64,000 nucleotides of DNA from Nakamurella sp. A5-74. Its GTDB lineage: Bacteria > Actinomycetota > Actinomycetes > Mycobacteriales > Nakamurellaceae. The stretch is taken from positions 4,278,001 to 4,342,000 of the forward strand of contig NZ_CP159218.1 in the NCBI RefSeq assembly GCF_040438885.1. The letters are read 5' to 3'. This document shows, in pieces, positions 59,286-64,000 of the stretch (its first letter is position 1; each line of letters opens with the position of its first letter). The translations under genes were made by a program, and so were the position numbers. The notes beneath the pieces are model-generated. The model had not been told where the DNA came from. It saw only the letters and a list, made by a program, of their open reading frames with translations, and searched no databases.

Positions 59286-60146
59286 GTGAGCAGTCCAGAC
59301 GGGTGGATCCCGTCCGACACCCAGCTGGAGCGGATGGCCTTCCGCCGCATCAGGACTCGGCGGGCCGTGGCGATCGGCGCTGTCTCCTCGGTGGTGGTGC
59401 TGACGGCGCTCGTGCTGCTGGTGGTGAACACCCCGGGGTGGCCGCGGTTCCGATCGACCTTCCTGGATCTGGGCTACGGCTGGCAGGTGTTGCCGGACGT
59501 CGCAGAGGGGCTGTGGCTGAACCTCCGACTGATGGTGGTCTGCGAGATCGGCGTGCTGATCATCGCGCTGGCAATGGCGCTGCTCCGCTCGCTGCGCGGG
59601 CCGGTCTGGTTCCCGTTGCGCGCCCTGGCCGTCGTCTACGTCGATCTGTTCCGCGGCCTGCCGCTGATCCTCACCCTCCTGCTGCTCGGATTCGGTGTCC
59701 CCAGCCTGCGGCTCGACTGGCTGCCCCGGTCAGCGCTGTTCTGGGGCTGTGTCGCGCTGATCCTCACCTACGGCGCGTACGTCTCGGAGGTGCTGCGGTC
59801 CGGGATCGAGTCGGTCCACCCTTCGCAACGCGCGGCCGCCCGGTCGTTGGGTCTGAGCCACGCGAAGACGATGCGGTTCGTGGTGGTGCCGCAGGCGGTG
59901 CGCAGGGTGCTGCCGCCGCTGCTGAACGACCTGGTGGCGATCACCAAGGACACCGGCCTCATCTCGGTGCTCGGCGTCGTCTACGACGCCGTCCTGAACG
60001 CGAAGATCCAGACGGCGCAGACGTACAACTACACGCCCTACGTCGTCGCCGGTCTGCTGTTCATCGCGATCACCATCCCGCTGACCCGACTCACGGACTG
60101 GGTCGCCAAGCGGCAGGGCTGGAACGGCACCGGAGGGACGGTATGA
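59286..60146 (+). CDS. amino acid ABC transporter permease
   Basis: The 286-residue protein of the HisM/GlnP type has an N-terminal helix, then the transport domain with about five helices. The EAA loop is SEVLRSGIESVHPSQRAAARSLGLSHAKTMRFVVVPQAVRRVLPPLLND. GTG 59286 follows the binding-protein stop by five bases, and its own stop overlaps the ATPase gene start (ATGA). There is one permease gene, so it probably forms a homodimer. Confidence 0.92.
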   Translation: MSSPDGWIPSDTQLERMAFRRIRTRRAVAIGAVSSVVVLTALVLLVVNTPGWPRFRSTFLDLGYGWQVLPDVAEGLWLNLRLMVVCEIGVLIIALAMALLRSLRGPVWFPLRALAVVYVDLFRGLPLILTLLLLGFGVPSLRLDWLPRSALFWGCVALILTYGAYVSEVLRSGIESVHPSQRAAARSLGLSHAKTMRFVVVPQAVRRVLPPLLNDLVAITKDTGLISVLGVVYDAVLNAKIQTAQTYNYTPYVVAGLLFIAITIPLTRLTDWVAKRQGWNGTGGTV

Positions 60147-60916
60147 CGGAGGAGTCGAAGCGCACGCCGGCGGCCGGATCCCACCTGCTGCAGATCACCG
60201 GTCTCCGCAAGGCCTACGGCGCCAACGTCGTGCTGCGTTCGCTCGACCTCCAGGTTGCCGAGCACGAATGCGTCGTCCTGATCGGCGCCTCCGGTTCCGG
60301 GAAATCCAGCCTGCTGCGCTGCATCAACCTGCTCGAGGATGTCCAGGACGGGACAATCCTGTTGCAGGGCACCGACATCACCGATCCTCGGGTGGACGCA
60401 GATGCCATCCGGTCGCAGGTGGGCATCGTCTTCCAATCGTTCAACCTGTTCCCGCACCTGAGCGTGCTGGACAACATCACGCTCGCCCCCCGGAAGGTGC
60501 ACGGGCTCTCGCGCGCCGAAGCCGACCGCCGTGCGCGCGCGATGCTCGACCGGGTCGGTCTCGCGGATCGGGCCACGGCCCGACCCGACGACCTGTCCGG
60601 CGGTCAGCAGCAGCGGGTCGCGATCGCCAGGGCGCTGGTGAACGATCCGGTGCTGATGCTCTTCGACGAGGTCACCTCGGCACTGGACCCGGAACTTGTC
60701 GGTGAGGTCCTCGGTCTGATGGCCGAGCTCAAGAGCGACGGCATGTCGATGGTGGTGGCCACCCACGAGATGGCCTTCGCCCGCCAGGTCGCCGATCGGG
60801 TCGTCTTCCTCTCCGGCGGTGAGATCGTCGAACAGGGTCCTCCGGAACAGCTGTTCACCGCACCGAAGGACGAGCGGACCCGCAGGTTCTTGCGACGGGT
60901 CCTGCCCACCCCCTGA
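60143..60916 (+). CDS. amino acid ABC transporter ATP-binding protein
   Basis: The 257-residue ABC ATPase has Walker A GASGSGKSS, Q-loop FQSFNLFPHL, signature LSGGQQQRVAIARAL, Walker B VLMLFDEVTSALDPE and H-loop ATHEM, all intact. This FQ-NLFPH and TSALDPE pattern is characteristic of polar amino acid importers (GlnQ/HisP). It is the last gene of the binding protein-permease-ATPase operon. Confidence 0.95.
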   Translation: MTEESKRTPAAGSHLLQITGLRKAYGANVVLRSLDLQVAEHECVVLIGASGSGKSSLLRCINLLEDVQDGTILLQGTDITDPRVDADAIRSQVGIVFQSFNLFPHLSVLDNITLAPRKVHGLSRAEADRRARAMLDRVGLADRATARPDDLSGGQQQRVAIARALVNDPVLMLFDEVTSALDPELVGEVLGLMAELKSDGMSMVVATHEMAFARQVADRVVFLSGGEIVEQGPPEQLFTAPKDERTRRFLRRVLPTP

Positions 60917-61094
60917 CTGCCATCCCCGGATCATCCGCCCCCGAAAAGCACCGATCAGCGGTCCATCGGATGCACCCTTCCCGATCGTGGCGGCTTCGGC
61001 ACCCTTGAGACCGGTGGGATTCACCACTCTCGCGGCCGACAACATGACGTATCAACAGAAGTAGGATGGAAAAGTCTCCGTTGTGGGACTTCGC

Positions 61095-61115
61095 GGCATC
61101 GCATCTGGCGATGCC
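61095..61115. promoter_or_regulatory. inverted repeat upstream of the alcohol dehydrogenase gene
   Basis: GGCATCGC (61095-61102) and GCGATGCC (61108-61115) pair exactly around ATCTG, 68 bp before the dehydrogenase start. It could be an operator or an mRNA hairpin. The 267-bp gap 60917-61183 holds nothing else recognisable. Confidence 0.4.
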
Positions 61116-61183
61116 AGGTCACGCCGAGGAGCTGCTCCGCTGAGCGGCCGGCGTTCGGCCTCGAACACTGAAAGGCTGCACCT

Positions 61184-62236
61184 GTGACGATCACCGTCCC
61201 CGCACTGCTCACCAAGTCCGCCGGAGCTTCGTTCGAGCGCGGCACGATCGAACGCCGTGAACTCGGTGACGACGATGTCCTGATCGACATCGCGTTCGCG
61301 GGTATCTGCCACTCGGACATCCACCAGGCCCGCGAGGAATGGGGTAAGGCCATCTTCCCGATGGTCCCCGGCCACGAGATCGCCGGCACCATCGCCGCCG
61401 TCGGTTCGGCCGTCGACAAGCACGCAGTCGGCGATCACGTCGGCATCGGCTGTTTCGTCGACTCCTGCGGCGAGTGCGAGAACTGCACCGCCGGCAACGA
61501 ACAGTTCTGTGTCAAGGGGAACGTCGCGACCTACAACGGTCGGGAGTACTCGGGCGAGCCGACCTACGGCGGCTACGCGACGCAGATCGTCGCCAAGGCC
61601 GACTACGTGCTGAAGGTTCCGGCCTCCATCCCGCTCGACCAGGCGGCACCGCTGCTCTGCGCCGGCATCACCACCTATTCGCCGCTGGCACGCTTCGGCG
61701 CCGGTCCCGGCAAGAAGGTCGCCGTCGTCGGTATGGGCGGCCTCGGTCACATGGCCGTCAAGCTCGCCGCCGCGATGGGCGCCGAGGTCAGCGTCATCAG
61801 CCAGACGATGTCCAAGGAGGCGGACGGCAAGCGCTTCGGCGCCGATCACTACTATGCCCTCTCCGACTCGGACACCTTCGGTACGTTGCGCGGCACCTTC
61901 GACCTCATCATCTGCACCATCTCCGCCGACCTGCCGATCGACAAGTACCTCTCGACCCTGGCGATCAACGGCGCGATGGTGTTCGTCGGGCTCCCCCCGG
62001 ACGCCCAGCAGCTGCGGGTCGGCTCGCTGATCGGTGGCAACAAGACGTTGGCCGGCAGCAACATCGGCGGCATTCCGGAGACCCAGGAGATGCTCGACTT
62101 CTGCGCGGAGCACAACATCGGCGCCGAGATCGAGACCATCGGCGCCGACGAGGTCACCGAGGCGTACGACCGCATCGTGAAGTCGGACGTCCGCTACCGG
62201 TTCGTCATCGACACGAAGACCATCCCGGCGAGCTGA
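61184..62236 (+). CDS. zinc-dependent NAD(P)-linked alcohol dehydrogenase (AdhC/cinnamyl alcohol dehydrogenase type)
   Basis: The 350-residue MDR enzyme has catalytic zinc residues Cys42 (GICHSDIH) and His64-Glu65 (GHEIAG), structural zinc lobe DSCGECENCTAGNEQFC, and the cofactor motif VAVVGMGGLGHMAVKLAA. It belongs to the CAD/YahK/AdhC group that reduces aldehydes with NADPH, mycobacterial AdhC being a relative. GTG start at 61184 with GAAAGG 9 bases upstream. It stands alone, followed by the repeat-rich convergent gap. Confidence 0.93.
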   Translation: MTITVPALLTKSAGASFERGTIERRELGDDDVLIDIAFAGICHSDIHQAREEWGKAIFPMVPGHEIAGTIAAVGSAVDKHAVGDHVGIGCFVDSCGECENCTAGNEQFCVKGNVATYNGREYSGEPTYGGYATQIVAKADYVLKVPASIPLDQAAPLLCAGITTYSPLARFGAGPGKKVAVVGMGGLGHMAVKLAAAMGAEVSVISQTMSKEADGKRFGADHYYALSDSDTFGTLRGTFDLIICTISADLPIDKYLSTLAINGAMVFVGLPPDAQQLRVGSLIGGNKTLAGSNIGGIPETQEMLDFCAEHNIGAEIETIGADEVTEAYDRIVKSDVRYRFVIDTKTIPAS

Positions 62237-62320
62237 CCGCTCGCGGTTCCACTGCACCACCGTGATGTCGAACGACCTGCCAGGACCGCGAGGACCGGGC
62301 AGGTCGTTCGTCGTTCCGTA

Positions 62321-62451
62321 CCCGATCGCTGGCAGAGTCCGCGACCGCTGGCGATCGGTAGGTGAACGCTGGCCGAGTCCGCGAACGCTGGCGATCGGTA
62401 GGTGAACGCTGGCCGAGTCCGCGAACGCTGGCGAAGTTCCGCCAGCGTTCG
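62321..62451. repeat. 40-bp direct repeats ending in a GAACGCTGGCG hairpin
   Basis: Two 40-bp units (62341-62380 and 62381-62420) differ at one base. Each holds two related 20-bp halves with the core GAACGCTGGC. A degraded half copy precedes them (62321-62340). A third unit begins at 62421 but turns into a hairpin with arms GAACGCTGGCG (62423-62433) and CGCCAGCGTTC (62440-62450). One more inverted core follows near 62460. Not coding; it lies between convergent genes (329-bp gap 62237-62565). Confidence 0.85.
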
Positions 62452-62509
62452 TCGATGTCGCCAGCGTTCTCGAGAGCGGGGCGCGGGGCAAGGCCGGCGC
62501 GGATCGCCC

Positions 62510-62555
62510 GCCCTGAACGCCGGCCGGCGGCGCGGCGCCAGCCGGCGTTCAGGGC
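62510..62555. terminator. 15-bp perfect-stem hairpin between convergent genes
   Basis: GCCCTGAACGCCGGC (62510-62524) and GCCGGCGTTCAGGGC (62541-62555) pair completely around a 16-base GC-rich loop. It lies 11 bp beyond the end of the PNPOx-family gene and is probably the bidirectional terminator. Confidence 0.75.
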
Positions 62556-62565
62556 GCGGTGCCGT

Positions 62566-63249
62566 CTACGGCTTCGACGGTCCTTCGTAGAGCGTCGCAG
62601 CGGCGTAGGCGGCGACCGACCGGTCGTAGTCGCGGGCGTCCGGCTCGCTCATCGCTCCGACCTCGGCCTGCAGCCGGCCGGGGGTCGGCAGGCTCGCCGG
62701 GTCGACGTGCGGCGCCTGCCAGAGTGCTGAGCGCAGGGTGGCCCGCCGGCACTGGAAGTAGATCCTGTCCACCCTCACCACCAGCACCGTCACCGGCTCG
62801 ATCCCACGGACAGCATTGTCCCGCAACAGATTCGGATCGGTGGAGATCGTCGCAACGCCACGGACCCTGACTGCCTCGCCGATCCCGGGGATCACGAAGA
62901 CGAGCCCGATCCGACTGTCTCGCGTGATGTTGCGCAGGGTGTCGAGCCGGTTGTTGCCCCGCCGGTCGGGGATCATCAGCGTCCGTTCGTCCAGGACGCC
63001 GACGAACCCGGGCGCATCGCCGCGCGGCGAACAGTCGATCCCGTCGGGTCCGTTGGTCGCGATCACGCAGAACGGCGAGGCGGCGATCAGCTCGCGATAG
63101 CCGGGGGTGACGACGCTGCTCTCCTTGGCCCAGGACCTGGCCACCGGGGTCGGGTACAGGGCGAGCAACTGTTCCTCCGACCGCACGGCGTGCGGGTCCG
63201 GGACTGCCGCCTGGACAAGTCTCTGCGTGTCCGGGTGGGGCTCGTCCAT
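62566..63249 (-). CDS. pyridoxamine 5'-phosphate oxidase-family FMN-dependent protein (MSMEG_1061-like)
   Basis: The 227-residue split-barrel flavin protein shows [46 protein letters not shown] and [18 protein letters not shown], in the order found in the MSMEG_1061 group of PNPOx-like proteins. RRGNNR lies in the FMN phosphate-binding position. Actinobacterial members bind FMN or F420 and reduce various substrates; the true substrate is unknown. ATG 63249 gives the normal family N-terminus. Confidence 0.87.
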   Translation of the reverse strand: MDEPHPDTQRLVQAAVPDPHAVRSEEQLLALYPTPVARSWAKESSVVTPGYRELIAASPFCVIATNGPDGIDCSPRGDAPGFVGVLDERTLMIPDRRGNNRLDTLRNITRDSRIGLVFVIPGIGEAVRVRGVATISTDPNLLRDNAVRGIEPVTVLVVRVDRIYFQCRRATLRSALWQAPHVDPASLPTPGRLQAEVGAMSEPDARDYDRSVAAYAAATLYEGPSKP

Positions 63250-63463
63250 GGGCCGACGGTACGCGGCGAGCGGCAACCGGGTGAAAGTCCGACCCCCGGA
63301 TTGGCCCGCCACGGTGATCCGTGCGACACTTGTTCTCGGTCACTCCCCGTCGGGGAGGCGTCGATGGTCAGCGGGTCTCGGTTCCCTGAGAAGTCGTTAT
63401 CAGTTGGCGGACCCGGGCTCGGGACATTCCAGGCTCGCATCACCACTGTTTTGGAGAAGTTGC

Positions 63464-63667
63464 ATGGCACAGGGAACCGTCAAGTGGTTCAACGCCGAGA
63501 AGGGCTATGGTTTCATCACTCCCGATGACAATGGCCCGGACGTTTTCGTCCACTACTCGGAAATCCAGTCGTCCGGATACCGGTCGCTCGAGGAGAACCA
63601 GCGCGTGGAGTTCGAGGTGACCCAGGGCAACAAGGGTCCCCAGGCCACCGCAGTCAACCCCGTCTGA
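63464..63667 (+). CDS. cspA: cold-shock protein (CspA family)
   Basis: The 67-residue single cold-shock domain has RNP1 ([10 protein letters not shown]) and RNP2 (DVFVHYSEI) intact and the typical [14 protein letters not shown] start. It binds single-stranded RNA/DNA and melts mRNA structure. A 214-bp gap separates it from the divergent gene start, leaving room for the long structured leader common in csp genes. It is followed 16 bp later by a strong terminator. Confidence 0.97.
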   Translation: MAQGTVKWFNAEKGYGFITPDDNGPDVFVHYSEIQSSGYRSLEENQRVEFEVTQGNKGPQATAVNPV

Positions 63668-63683
63668 TCCACCTCAGACATCC

Positions 63684-63720
63684 ACTCAGGGCGCCGCTCA
63701 TCACGAGCGGCGCCCTGAGT
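63684..63720 (+). terminator. strong intrinsic-type hairpin after the cold-shock gene
   Basis: Sixteen-base arms beginning ACTCAGGGCGCC (63684-63699) and ending GGCGCCCTGAGT (63705-63720) pair without mismatch around ATCAC, and one further C-G pair can form outside. It is 16 bp after the cold-shock stop. Confidence 0.85.
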
Positions 63721-63812
63721 GCTGTCTCGGGGTAGATTTGCTGGTCCCCCAGGTCTCGTTCCTCGCTCAGGACAGGGAGCAGACGGAGGAGTCGGAACCC
63801 CGCTGTCGATCG

Positions 63813-63970
63813 GACGGGATCTCGACGCGCTCGTCCCTCGCTTGCTCGATCACCGAAATCACGACGGGTCGGGATCTCGATGCGCTCGTGCCTCGCTTGC
63901 TCGATCACCGAAATCACGACGGGTCGGGGTCTCGACGCGCTCGTCCCTCGCTCGCTCGATCACCGTCGGG
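63813..63970. repeat. tandem array (about 3 copies, 55 bp) of the dispersed TCGAGATCCC repeat family
   Basis: Units start at 63813, 63863 and 63918 with GACGGG, followed by (TCGG)GATCTCGA, CGCGCTCGTCCCTCGCTTGC and TCGATCACCG. The first lacks 5 bp. Read on the other strand they match the copies at 10.1, 26.9 and 38.7 kb. The 333 bases after the cold-shock gene contain only the terminator and this array; no gene was recognised. Confidence 0.85.
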
Positions 63971-64000
63971 CGTCAGATCGCCTGCGGCGCAGCAGGTTCG

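Noticed and set aside
63813-63970. End of an insertion sequence
   Set aside because: No transposase fragment, terminal inverted repeats or target duplication is visible; the same units occur elsewhere as a dispersed repeat.
1-64000. tRNA, rRNA or prophage genes
   Set aside because: I read both strands for typical tRNA ends, rRNA stretches, integrases and phage structural genes and saw none; a tRNAscan/Infernal run would be decisive.

Overview
The window is 64 kb of high-GC actinobacterial chromosome. Supporting evidence: ESX/type VII secretion genes (EccC, EccD, WXG100 proteins), a mycothiol-type arsenate reductase, many GTG starts, and many 1-4 bp stop/start overlaps. The gene set resembles Nakamurella or a nearby genus, but that placement is an inference; there is no rRNA or other marker gene to confirm it. 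No tRNA, rRNA, CRISPR array, phage or intact insertion sequence was recognised.

Layout. 1-276 is the 3' end of a trehalose-synthase-like gene. 463-4575 is the first half of an ESX locus: two WXG100 genes and a MinD-like protein on the minus strand, and a divergent operon with a third WXG100 gene, two unknown ESX-associated genes and a MUG-type DNA glycosylase. 4538-6374 is a polyol dehydrogenase with its DeoR regulator. 6555-10109 is a lipid-quinone-type cluster: flavoprotein, isoprenylcysteine-methyltransferase-like enzyme, type III polyketide synthase and a divergent UbiA prenyltransferase. 10273-12200 is a sugar oxidoreductase/isomerase pair. 12455-18361 is the second ESX half (EccD and EccC, divergent), followed by an M13 metallopeptidase. 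20575-26910 holds a lipoprotein, two short-chain dehydrogenases with a LysR regulator, a secreted EEP-family hydrolase and argS. 27128-29619 is an ECF sigma factor with a membrane partner; upstream of it sits a perfect 19-bp x 8 tandem repeat. 30063-32215 is a PadR-regulated drug efflux pump. 33654-36207 holds a TM0106-family nuclease and a DUF6474-like protein.

36221-38563 is a periplasmic copper operon (membrane protein, YcnI, CopC). 38779-41175 holds a Ser/Thr kinase and a stress membrane protein with a SigB/SigF-type promoter. 41292-52169 is a metal and metalloid resistance island: a frameshifted ArsR, an MFS pump, a CmtR-like regulator with a CDF transporter, a flavoprotein-arsC-acr3 operon with divergent arsR and a PAT-like acetyltransferase, then DUF305 and DUF6153 proteins and a CopB-type Cu-ATPase behind two CsoR-type boxes. 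52375-58010 holds a PAP2 phosphatase, a two-component pair whose genes overlap tail to tail, an SDR and an AI-2E transporter. 58210-60916 is a polar amino acid ABC transporter. 61184-63667 holds an alcohol dehydrogenase, a PNPOx-family flavoprotein and a cold-shock protein.

A dispersed repeat family related to GATCGAGC...TCGAGATCCC fills three convergent gene gaps (10.1, 26.9 and 38.7 kb) and, as a 55-bp tandem array, the gap after the cold-shock gene. A different repeat plus two strong hairpins fills the convergent gap at 62.3 kb. The least explained parts of the window are the WXG100 operon at 2572-3958, the sigma-factor locus with its tandem repeat, and the repeat-filled convergent gaps.
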